NCBI RefSeq assembly: GCF_900112595.1
Contig: NZ_FOMI01000001.1
Span: 186,001-250,000 of the forward strand
DNA length: 64,000 nt
Origin: Algibacter pectinivorans
Lineage (GTDB): Bacteria; Bacteroidota; Bacteroidia; Flavobacteriales; Flavobacteriaceae
Direction of reading: 5' to 3'
The notes beneath the pieces are model-generated. The model ran no database searches. It worked only from the letters and a program-made list of their open reading frames with translations, and was not told the origin of the DNA. Shown one piece after another: positions 26,231-33,888 of this stretch. A program made the position numbers and the translations under genes. The first letter of the stretch is position 1. Each line of letters starts with the position of its first letter.

Positions 26231-27703
26231 TTATGATAAAACCATTTTTACCATAATATAACCTAAACCTCCTAATACAATTGTATATGGAAAAGCCATC
26301 TTTACCATTTTACCGTACGATAAATTAATTAATGGCGCTAAGGCAGATGTTAACAAGAACAAGAATGCTGCTTGACCATTTGGAGTTGCTACACTTGGTA
26401 AGTTAGTTCCGGTATTAACGGCAATGGCTAATTTCTCGAAATGTTCTCTATCAATAGCTCCACTTTGGAATGCGGCTTGAATTTCTCCAATATAAACCGT
26501 TGCCACGAACACATTATCACTAATAGCAGATAGTGCTCCATTTGCAATATAAAATAATCCTGGTTGAGATGCTGGATCTTGCTCTAGTGCCCAATGAATT
26601 ATTGGACTAAATAAATGCTGATCGTGAATCATAGCTACAATTACAAAAAACACAACTAACAACCCTGTAAATGGTAAAGCTTCCTCAAAGGCATGCCCTA
26701 GTTGATGCTCATCAATTATACCAATAAAAGCAGTTTGCACAATAATTAATGCTAAACCTATAAATCCTACCGGAGCTAAGTGTAGCGCCAAACTAATTAT
26801 TAAAAGTATTGCTGCAACACCCTGAACAATAAGCGCATATTTTTCTTTATCAGTTCTATTATTATCCTGCTCTTCGGTATAGCTCGCTATAATCTCTGCA
26901 ACAGAATCTGGTAATTTAGCTCCAAAACCAAAAGTACCTGTTAACTCCAACACTACTGTAGTAACCATACCAGCAATTAAAACAGGAATTGTTATTGGTG
27001 CCATTTTTAAGAAAAATTGAATAAAATCCCACCCTAAACGTTCTCCAATCAATAAGTTTTGTGGCTCACCTACAAGTGTACAAACACCACCTAATGCAGT
27101 ACCTACTACACCGTGCATAATTAAACTTCTTAAAAAACTACGGAATTGCTCTAAGGTTTCTCCGCTTAATTCTTTTCTATCCTTTACACCACTATCATCA
27201 TAATCAGACTCTCCTGAATGAATTTTATGGTAAACCCCATAAAAACCAACAGCTACACTAATTAATACTGCGGTTACCGTTAACGCATCTAAAAACGCAG
27301 ATAATACCGCTGCTAAAACCACAAATAATAAAGACAGGACAACTTTAGACCTTATTTTAGTAAAAACTTTACTAAAAATAAACATCAATAATGGTTTCAT
27401 AAAATAAATACCAGCAACCATAAATACTAAAAGTAAAACAACCTCTAGGTTTTGATCTACTTCATGGTATGCATTTTTTGCCGTGGTTAATCCTAAAACC
27501 ACAACTTGAATAGCTAATAGCCCTCCAGATTGTAAAGGATAACACTTTAATGCCATGGCTAAAGTGAAGATAAACTCAGCTATAAATAGCCACGATGTTA
27601 CAGTTGCTCCTAAAACGTAGTAGGAAAAAACATTAAAAATTAAAAAACCTATCATGGTTAACTTAAACCATTTTGGACTATTACCTAAAAAATATTTCAA
27701 CAT
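26231..27703 (-). CDS. nhaB: NhaB-type sodium/proton antiporter
   Basis: A 490-aa polytopic protein with about 11-12 hydrophobic segments. The segment ALGGVCTLVGEPQNLLIGERLGWDF and the later GTNLPSVATPNGQAAFLFLLTSA mark the NhaB branch of the ion transporter superfamily, which exchanges internal Na+ for external H+. Length agrees with NhaB. It lies 11 bases downstream of the amino-acid dehydrogenase gene. A sodium antiporter fits a marine lifestyle, and the sodium:solute symporter at 38544 would use the resulting gradient. Confidence 0.9.
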   Translation of the reverse strand: MLKYFLGNSPKWFKLTMIGFLIFNVFSYYVLGATVTSWLFIAEFIFTLAMALKCYPLQSGGLLAIQVVVLGLTTAKNAYHEVDQNLEVVLLLVFMVAGIYFMKPLLMFIFSKVFTKIRSKVVLSLLFVVLAAVLSAFLDALTVTAVLISVAVGFYGVYHKIHSGESDYDDSGVKDRKELSGETLEQFRSFLRSLIMHGVVGTALGGVCTLVGEPQNLLIGERLGWDFIQFFLKMAPITIPVLIAGMVTTVVLELTGTFGFGAKLPDSVAEIIASYTEEQDNNRTDKEKYALIVQGVAAILLIISLALHLAPVGFIGLALIIVQTAFIGIIDEHQLGHAFEEALPFTGLLVVFFVIVAMIHDQHLFSPIIHWALEQDPASQPGLFYIANGALSAISDNVFVATVYIGEIQAAFQSGAIDREHFEKLAIAVNTGTNLPSVATPNGQAAFLFLLTSALAPLINLSYGKMVKMAFPYTIVLGGLGYIMVKMVLS

Positions 27704-27714
27704 AGTTAATAATT

Positions 27715-28941
27715 TTATATTAGTTGTTTAAGTGCAATTTCGAATGCGGTAGCACTAATTTCCGTTTTTGATGTATTACTGTTATAAACTTTTTGAATGG
27801 CTTCTTTTATTCTGTTTGATGTATCATTAAAAATAGCTTCGTCTGTCATTTGTACTTTACGCTCCATAAAATAAGCAAAAACCCTGGCCATACCACAGTT
27901 TGAAATAAAATCTGGAATTAAACTCACTTTATAATCGGTGTGTTCCATAATAGGACCAAAGAAAATCTCTTTATCTGCAAAAGGCACATTTGCGCCACAA
28001 GATATAACTTCTAATCCACTATCTATCATTTCATCTATTTGATGTATAGTAATAAGTCTTGACGCTGCACAAGGTGCAAATATTTCGGTTTTTAACGACC
28101 ATATTTCTTTATTAATTTCCTCAAAAGGAATTAAATTACTGGCTACCAAAGTGTTTCCTTTTTTTGCTAAAAACAATTCGGTTATTTCTTCGAAAGTAAA
28201 CCCTTCTTCATTTATTAATCCGCCTGCAATATCTATAATTCCAACAATTTTTGCACCCATTTGCGACAAATAAAATGCGGCTGCTGCTCCAACATTACCA
28301 AAACCTTGAATTACGGCCCGTTTTCCTTTAACCGACCCACCGTAAATGTTGTAGTATTGTTTTACAGCCTCGGCCACTCCAAAGCCCGTTATCATATCGG
28401 CAACAGTATATTTTCTAGCTACGCTTGGAGAGTATTCTGGGTTTTCAATAACTTTTATTACACCTTGGCGCAATTGTCCTATTCTATTTATTTTATCGGC
28501 TTCGGTTGGTTTAAAATGTCCGTTAAAAACACCTTCTTGCGGATGCCATACACCACTTTCTTCGGTAATAGGAATTACTTCGTGGATTTCATCTACATTT
28601 AAATCGCCACCAGTACCGTAATAACTTTTAAGTAATGGCGATACAACGGCATACCAACGCTCTAAAACGCCTTTTTTTCTAGCGTCGTTAGGATCAAAAT
28701 TTATTCCCGATTTTGCGCCACCAATAGCAGGACCAGAAACCGTAAATTTAATTTCCATTGTTTTTGCTAAAGATAAAACTTCGTTCATATCTAGGCCTTT
28801 GCGCATTCGTGTACCACCGCCTGCCGCTCCGCCTCGTAGTGAGTTAATAACTACCCAGCCTTCTGCTTCGGTTTCAGAGTCTTTCCAGTTAAAGATTATT
28901 TCTGGAGATTTATTTTCGTATTTTTTTAGTAATTTTTTCAT
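27715..28941 (-). CDS. Glu/Leu/Phe/Val dehydrogenase family protein
   Basis: A 408-aa NAD(P)-dependent amino-acid dehydrogenase. The catalytic lysine motif GPAIGGAKSGINFDP has the Lys at residue 77; the substrate loop YGTGGDLNVDEIHEV and the Rossmann motif IQGFGNVGAAAAFYL are clear, as is PCAASRLIT. The branch includes glutamate and leucine dehydrogenases and specificity cannot be settled by eye. CAAATATA at 29049-29056 (TATATTTG on the minus strand) is a possible -7 box about 100 bases upstream, without an obvious TTG at the usual distance. nhaB follows after 11 bases. Confidence 0.88.
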   Translation of the reverse strand: MKKLLKKYENKSPEIIFNWKDSETEAEGWVVINSLRGGAAGGGTRMRKGLDMNEVLSLAKTMEIKFTVSGPAIGGAKSGINFDPNDARKKGVLERWYAVVSPLLKSYYGTGGDLNVDEIHEVIPITEESGVWHPQEGVFNGHFKPTEADKINRIGQLRQGVIKVIENPEYSPSVARKYTVADMITGFGVAEAVKQYYNIYGGSVKGKRAVIQGFGNVGAAAAFYLSQMGAKIVGIIDIAGGLINEEGFTFEEITELFLAKKGNTLVASNLIPFEEINKEIWSLKTEIFAPCAASRLITIHQIDEMIDSGLEVISCGANVPFADKEIFFGPIMEHTDYKVSLIPDFISNCGMARVFAYFMERKVQMTDEAIFNDTSNRIKEAIQKVYNSNTSKTEISATAFEIALKQLI

Positions 28942-29095
28942 TTAGTTTTTTAGCATATTCATTAATACAGATGTCTTGCTTAAATAGTAAGGTGTATTAG
29001 CGTAGCTATAATTGATTCATAAAAAAATTGGTTAAAAAAATAATGTAACAAATATAAAAAACTAAAAATCCTTTAAGATTAATTTTATATTATTT

Positions 29096-30154
29096 TTAAG
29101 ATAGAAATATTTTGCCCGAACTATGGTCTTTTATAGCGCCAGTAACGCTGCTTAAACAATTTACTTCATTTCTAAGTTTTAGTATGCCTAAAAATGCAAA
29201 AATAAGCGCCTCTTTAAACTCTATTAATTCTGGTTCTGGAATAATAATATCAATGTGTTTAATCGATTTTATTTTAGAAATAATGTAATCATTATAAGCG
29301 CCGCCTCCCGTAACCAAAACTTTGGAATCTTTTTTTAACACCCGAGCAATTTGATGTGCAATATGATTGGAAAATGTTTTTAAAACATCCTTTTCCTCTA
29401 GCTTTACAGCATCCAAAAGCGGAAAAATAGTTTTGTTTACCCACTCTAAGCCCAAGGACTTTGGCGATTTTGCTGTGTAAAATTCTAAAGCATTTAATAG
29501 GTTGCTTAAGGCTACCGATTCGGTTCCAGAGTCTGCTATTTGCCCACCATCATCATAATCGAAACCCAATTGTTTGGCATATTTATTAAGCACAATATTA
29601 ACAGGGCAAATATCGTAAGCAATACGCGCGCCTTCCAATGCCATCGATATATTGGCAAAACCTCCTAAGTTTAAACAGTAGTCGTATTTAGAGAATAATA
29701 ATTGATCGCCAATAGGCACCAACGGAGCACCTTGCCCCCCTAAAGCGACGTCTTGCACTCTAAAATCGCAAACTACCGTTTCCTTTAATATATCTGCTAG
29801 AATAGGCAGATTACCAATTTGATAGGTCAATTTATGTTCTGGCTGATGTAAGGCTGTATGCCCGTGCGAACAAACAGCATCAATAGTACTTATTTGGTGT
29901 TTGGTTATAAAGTTTTGTATCACCTCGCCTAAATACGCAGTATAATCAACATCAATATTTTTTAATTCGTCTAAAGACTTATTAATTAAATCTTTTAATA
30001 CAGTATACCAATACGATGTATACGCTACCGTTTCAGCCTTCAACACTTTAAAACCCCAACCATTGTTATAACTAAAAGCAGCATAAACCAGGTCTATACC
30101 ATCTAACGATGTGCCAGACATTACCCCAATTACATAATATTCATCCTTTATCAT
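29096..30154 (-). CDS. anmK: Anhydro-N-acetylmuramic acid kinase
   Basis: A 352-aa sugar kinase that phosphorylates and opens 1,6-anhydro-MurNAc recovered from cell-wall turnover. The N-terminal phosphate-binding motif VMSGTSLDGIDLVY (residues about 11-24), CDFRVQDVALGGQGAPLVP with the catalytic Asp region, NLGGFANIS and VTGGGAYNDYI are all family hallmarks. It is a single gene divergent from the acyl-CoA dehydrogenase gene. Together with murF it points to an ordinary peptidoglycan-recycling bacterium. Confidence 0.95.
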   Translation of the reverse strand: MIKDEYYVIGVMSGTSLDGIDLVYAAFSYNNGWGFKVLKAETVAYTSYWYTVLKDLINKSLDELKNIDVDYTAYLGEVIQNFITKHQISTIDAVCSHGHTALHQPEHKLTYQIGNLPILADILKETVVCDFRVQDVALGGQGAPLVPIGDQLLFSKYDYCLNLGGFANISMALEGARIAYDICPVNIVLNKYAKQLGFDYDDGGQIADSGTESVALSNLLNALEFYTAKSPKSLGLEWVNKTIFPLLDAVKLEEKDVLKTFSNHIAHQIARVLKKDSKVLVTGGGAYNDYIISKIKSIKHIDIIIPEPELIEFKEALIFAFLGILKLRNEVNCLSSVTGAIKDHSSGKIFLS

Positions 30155-30293
30155 AGTAGGTAAAAATAATCATCTTAAATAAATATATAAAAGATTAAAC
30201 CATCGAAATTGAACTAATAATTTTTAAGTATCGATAATAAAAACACTATATTTACAAACAATTTTTACAAAAACAACACTATAATTACGAAAT

Positions 30294-31436
30294 ATGAATT
30301 TTAGTCTTTCAGAAGAACATATAATGATTCGCGATGCAGCTCGCGATTTTGCAAAAACAGAATTATTACCAGGAGTTATTGAACGCGATAACAAACAGGA
30401 ATTCCCGCAAGAACTCGTAAAAAAAATGGGCGACTTGGGTTTTCTAGGCATTATGGTAGATCCTAAATATGGAGGCAGCGGGATGGATGCAATTTCTTAC
30501 GTACTTATTATGGAAGAATTATCGAAAGTAGATGCATCAGCCTCTGTTATTGTTTCGGTAAACAATTCCTTAGTTTGCTACGGACTAGAAGCTTACGGCA
30601 CCGAAGAGCAAAAACAAAAATACCTAACAAAATTGGCAACAGGAGAATCTGTAGGCGCCTTTTGCCTAAGCGAACCCGAAGCAGGAAGCGATGCCACCTC
30701 GCAACGCACAACAGCCATAGATAAAGGTGACCACTATATAATAAACGGTACAAAAAACTGGATAACAAACGGTGGTCGTGCCGATGTTTACTTGGTTATT
30801 GCACAAACCGATAGAGATAAAGGCTCTCATGGTATAAACGCTTTTATAGTCGAAAAAGGCACAAAAGGGTTCGATATTGGCCCTAAGGAAGACAAGTTAG
30901 GCATTCGCGGTAGCGACACCCACACCCTTCAATTTAACGATGTAAAAGTTCCTAAAGAAAATAGAATAGGTACCAATGGTTCAGGGTTCCGTTTCGCCAT
31001 GAAAACACTTTCTGGTGGCCGCATTGGTATAGCCGCACAAGCCTTAGGCATTGCTTCTGGCGCCTACGAGCTAGCACTAAAATACTCTAAAGAGCGAAAA
31101 GCCTTTGGTACCGAAATTTGCAACCACCAAGCCATAGCCTTTAAATTAGCAGACATGTATACCGATATTGAAGCCGCTCGCATGTTAGTAATGAAAGCCG
31201 CTTGGGAAAAAGACCAAGGCAAAAACTACGACAAATCTAGCGCCATGGCAAAACTTTACGCCTCTAAAGTCGCTATGGAACACACCGTAGAAGCCGTACA
31301 AATACACGGTGGTAACGGGTTTGTAAAAGAATACCATGTAGAACGCCTTATGCGCGATGCAAAAATTACACAGATATACGAGGGCACATCAGAAATTCAA
31401 AAAATAGTAATTTCCAGAAGCCTAATAAAAGCATAA
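30294..31436 (+). CDS. Acyl-CoA dehydrogenase
   Basis: A 380-aa FAD-dependent acyl-CoA dehydrogenase of the short/branched-chain type, doing the first dehydrogenation of beta-oxidation. The flavin-binding segment GAFCLSEPEAGSDATS, the ITNGG motif, RERKAFG-like KERKAFGTEICNHQ and the C-terminal QIYEGTSEIQKIVISR with the catalytic Glu are present. It is a single gene that ends in a strong terminator, so it is separate from the arsenosugar locus that follows. Confidence 0.94.
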   Translation: MNFSLSEEHIMIRDAARDFAKTELLPGVIERDNKQEFPQELVKKMGDLGFLGIMVDPKYGGSGMDAISYVLIMEELSKVDASASVIVSVNNSLVCYGLEAYGTEEQKQKYLTKLATGESVGAFCLSEPEAGSDATSQRTTAIDKGDHYIINGTKNWITNGGRADVYLVIAQTDRDKGSHGINAFIVEKGTKGFDIGPKEDKLGIRGSDTHTLQFNDVKVPKENRIGTNGSGFRFAMKTLSGGRIGIAAQALGIASGAYELALKYSKERKAFGTEICNHQAIAFKLADMYTDIEAARMLVMKAAWEKDQGKNYDKSSAMAKLYASKVAMEHTVEAVQIHGGNGFVKEYHVERLMRDAKITQIYEGTSEIQKIVISRSLIKA

Positions 31437-31465
31437 ATACCAAAACAAACCAAATCTATTAAAAG

Positions 31466-31504
31466 CGCCAAAAAGTATGATTTATATTTTTGGCGTTTTT
31501 TTTG
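31466..31504 (+). terminator. Rho-independent terminator after the acyl-CoA dehydrogenase gene
   Basis: Stem CGCCAAAAA (31466-31474) with its complement TTTTTGGCG (31487-31495) and a nine-T tail; a 12-base loop. It lies 30 bases past the stop codon and isolates the downstream locus. Confidence 0.88.
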
Positions 31505-31567
31505 TTAAGTTAGCCCAAATCTTCCGACTTAATAAATTAGATTTCTATCTTTAGGCAAAAATATTAT

Positions 31568-31903
31568 ATGAGTAAAACATATTACGATCCCGCAGACCTT
31601 AGGAAATTTGGAAAAATCACCGAATGGAATGAAGAACTAGGAAATAAATTTTTCGAGTATTATGGTAAAGTTTTTGAAGACGGTGCTCTTACCGCTCGCG
31701 AAAAATCCCTAATTGCATTAGCCGTAGCCCACACCGAGCAATGTCCGTATTGCATAGACGCGTACACCAAAGACGGCCTGCAGCGTGGTGTTACCAAAGA
31801 AGAAATGATGGAAGCCATACACGTAGGCGCAGCCATAAAAAGTGGCGCAACCTTAGTTCACGGCGTTCAAATGATGAATAAGGTAAACAAATTAGACGGG
31901 TAA
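31568..31903 (+). CDS. Arsenosugar biosynthesis-associated peroxidase-like protein
   Basis: A 111-aa carboxymuconolactone decarboxylase/AhpD-fold protein of the kind that accompanies ArsS (TIGR04169-type). The redox motif CPYC lies at residues 59-62 in the AhpD position, followed by IDAYTKDGL instead of the His-containing AhpD sequence. TAREKSLIALAVAHTEQ is the family helix. In some bacteria this family carries selenocysteine; here both positions are Cys. It is the first gene of the locus; arsS starts 154 bases later, with a structured repeat in between. Its role is presumed redox, not proven. Confidence 0.88.
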   Translation: MSKTYYDPADLRKFGKITEWNEELGNKFFEYYGKVFEDGALTAREKSLIALAVAHTEQCPYCIDAYTKDGLQRGVTKEEMMEAIHVGAAIKSGATLVHGVQMMNKVNKLDG

Positions 31904-31910
31904 AGTATTT

Positions 31911-31997
31911 TGGCGCTACCACAAGGGTCGGGCTTTCACTACTCGCTCCCTTCCGTTGGTCGGGGAGCTCAAACAAACCGTTCAATCCCTAGCGCAA
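31911..31997 (+). repeat. Structured intergenic repeat, copy 1
   Basis: Starts 7 bases after the peroxidase-like stop codon. The left end GGCGCTACCACAAGGGTCGG and right end CAATCCCTAGCGCAA are shared with the copies at 42726 and 57084. GCGCTA (31913-31918) pairs with TAGCGC (31990-31995). The middle holds a different hairpin, GCTCCC with GGGGAGC. No coding potential is apparent. Confidence 0.8.
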
Positions 31998-32057
31998 CTA
32001 TCAAACAAGTGCTATTTTCAAAAAGGAAACAGTATCTTAATTAATAAAAACGTATTA

Positions 32058-33113
32058 ATGGCAACAAAGTCCCTAAAAAAACGCGAAAGCGACTTAGCAA
32101 ATAGCAACAGGCAGCTAGATATTCTATCTAACGGTATATTTAAAAACGGCGAATTACCAACCTTTAAAGATAAAATTTCCGAGACTAGCCAATTTCCGCT
32201 TAAAGCGAAAAAACTAGAAATTCTGCAAATAAATGTAGGCTACATGTGTAATCAAGTTTGCGATCACTGCCATGTCGATGCAGGTCCAGACCGTAAAGAA
32301 ATCATGACTCGCGATACCATGCGCCAATGTTTAGAGGTTATAAAAAACACAGGTGCACACACCTTAGATTTAACAGGTGGCGCCCCAGAAATGAATCCAG
32401 ATTTCCGTTGGTTTGTCGAGGAAGCCGCCAAAGCAGGTATAACAGATTTTATTGTACGATCCAACCTAACAATAATTCGTGCAAACAAAAAATATTACGA
32501 TTTACCAGAGTTTTTTAAAAAGCACAATGTACATGTAGTTAGTTCTATGCCACACTGGACTCGCGGAAAAACCGATAAACAACGTGGTGACGGTGTTTTC
32601 GATAAATCTATACGAGCCTTACAAGATTTAAATGCCATTGGTTATGGTATGCCAGATAGCAAACTCAAACTCGATTTAGTGTATAACCCTTCGGGTGCCT
32701 TTTTACCGGGCGACCAAGCTGCCATGGAAAAAGATTTTAAAAAGGCTTTATTAGAAGATTTTGATATTAAATTTCATAACCTTTTTGCCATAACAAATTT
32801 ACCAATAGCTCGGTTTTTAGACTATCTAATAGCCTCAGAAAACTACGAAGATTATATGTATGCTCTAGTAGAAGCCTACAACCCAATGGCCGTAAAAAAT
32901 GTTATGTGTACCAACACACTATCTGTAAGCTGGGATGGTTATTTATTTGATTGCGATTTTAATCAAATGTTAGGCTTACCAGTAAATAGTAAAGCCAAAC
33001 ACATTTCAAAATATAACGCAGAGCTACTCGAAGGTCGAAACATTGTAATTTCGCAACACTGCTACGGCTGTACCGCTGGTGCGGGTAGTAGTTGCCAAGG
33101 TGTAGTGGCATAA
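32058..33113 (+). CDS. arsS: Arsenosugar biosynthesis radical SAM protein ArsS
   Basis: A 351-aa radical SAM enzyme of the ArsS (TIGR04167) family, which transfers the 5'-deoxyadenosyl group of SAM to methylated arsenic to give the precursor of arsenosugars. The [4Fe-4S] motif is C64-x3-C68-x2-C71 in GYMCNQVCDHCHVDAGP, and LDLTGGAPEMNPDFRWFV is the SAM-binding GGE-like region. The C-terminal Cys-rich motif CYGCTAGAGSSCQG has C335, C338 and C346. All are ordinary Cys codons. The start is the ATG at 32058 (MATKSLKKRE); an upstream TTG frame would read through the repeat. The next gene starts 26 bases on. Confidence 0.93.
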   Translation: MATKSLKKRESDLANSNRQLDILSNGIFKNGELPTFKDKISETSQFPLKAKKLEILQINVGYMCNQVCDHCHVDAGPDRKEIMTRDTMRQCLEVIKNTGAHTLDLTGGAPEMNPDFRWFVEEAAKAGITDFIVRSNLTIIRANKKYYDLPEFFKKHNVHVVSSMPHWTRGKTDKQRGDGVFDKSIRALQDLNAIGYGMPDSKLKLDLVYNPSGAFLPGDQAAMEKDFKKALLEDFDIKFHNLFAITNLPIARFLDYLIASENYEDYMYALVEAYNPMAVKNVMCTNTLSVSWDGYLFDCDFNQMLGLPVNSKAKHISKYNAELLEGRNIVISQHCYGCTAGAGSSCQGVVA

Positions 33114-33138
33114 CTTAAAATAATAACCCTACTAAGGA

Positions 33139-33819
33139 TTGAGAAACAAAACAGCCATATTAATTTTTGCTAATTCTGCCGAAAAAGAAATTATTTCAAA
33201 ATCTTTTTTGGCAAAACAATTGTTTGAGACTTTAAACGCTCAAACCATAAAAATTGCAAAAAAAACAGGCCTGCCATATTTTGTATACTCAGAACATGAG
33301 CAAGTTGGGTTTTCATTTGGAGAGCGCTTTACAAATGCTATTCAATCGGTTTACAATAAAGGCTTCGACCAAATAATCACAATAGGTAATGACACCCCCC
33401 ACTTAACAACCAAGCACTTATTAAAAACAGCAAAAAAACTAGAAACAAGCGCTATAGTTTTAGGGCCGTCAACCGATGGAGGCTTTTACTTAATGGGGCT
33501 TAAAAAAACTCTTTTTCATAAAAACACCTTTTTAAAATTACCCTGGCAAACTTCAAGTCTAAATAGAAGCATTTCAAAAATATCGGCTTCAAAACAAATT
33601 AAAATTTACTATTTAGAGGTTTTAACAGATATCGATACTGTATCAGATATATCAATAGTTTTAAACAACTTTAAAGCTATATCAAAAACAATAAAATCCT
33701 TTCTAATACAATCGTTATATATAAAACAAGGTATTTCTACTTTTCAAAATATAACGTTCATAAATCATATACTACAGCTATTCTTTAATAAAGGATCACC
33801 TGCATTGCTTCACTTTTAG
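33139..33819 (+). CDS. DUF2064 (TIGR04282-like) protein, divergent copy
   Basis: A 226-aa GT-A-fold protein related to the rSAM-associated transferase family TIGR04282/DUF2064. Conserved parts are ITIGNDTPHLTTKHL and LGPSTDGGFYLMGL followed by LPWQTSSL and LTDIDTVSD. The N-terminal motif that is GKVKTRLAKTIG in the second copy (41209) is here EKEIISKSFLAKQLF, so the basic nucleotide-binding signature is lost. The start must be the TTG at 33139: an in-frame stop lies two codons upstream (33133-33135) and no ATG occurs before the conserved region. A 25-residue C-terminal tail is extra. It may be regulatory, or an enzyme of changed specificity. Confidence 0.78.
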   Translation: MRNKTAILIFANSAEKEIISKSFLAKQLFETLNAQTIKIAKKTGLPYFVYSEHEQVGFSFGERFTNAIQSVYNKGFDQIITIGNDTPHLTTKHLLKTAKKLETSAIVLGPSTDGGFYLMGLKKTLFHKNTFLKLPWQTSSLNRSISKISASKQIKIYYLEVLTDIDTVSDISIVLNNFKAISKTIKSFLIQSLYIKQGISTFQNITFINHILQLFFNKGSPALLHF

Positions 33820-33834
33820 TAACACCAATTTTTC

Positions 33835-33854
33835 TTAAGACCTAACTGTCTTAA
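33835..33854. promoter_or_regulatory. Inverted repeat upstream of the SusC gene
   Basis: TTAAGAC (33835-33841), six bases, GTCTTAA (33848-33854): a perfect 7-bp inverted repeat 35 bases before the SusC start and 16 bases after the DUF2064 stop. There is no U-tract, so an operator is as likely as a weak terminator. Confidence 0.35.
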
Positions 33855-33888
33855 TAATTAACAACATACATTTTACAAAACAATTAAA

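Noticed and set aside
31956-32057. Longer ArsS with 34 extra N-terminal residues from a TTG
   Set aside because: The extra region lies in repeat copy 1, has no family counterpart, and the ATG at 32058 gives the usual N-terminus.
33000-33113. Selenocysteine in ArsS or its peroxidase-like partner
   Set aside because: Some family members have Sec, but here the relevant positions are ordinary Cys codons and no in-frame TGA is read through.
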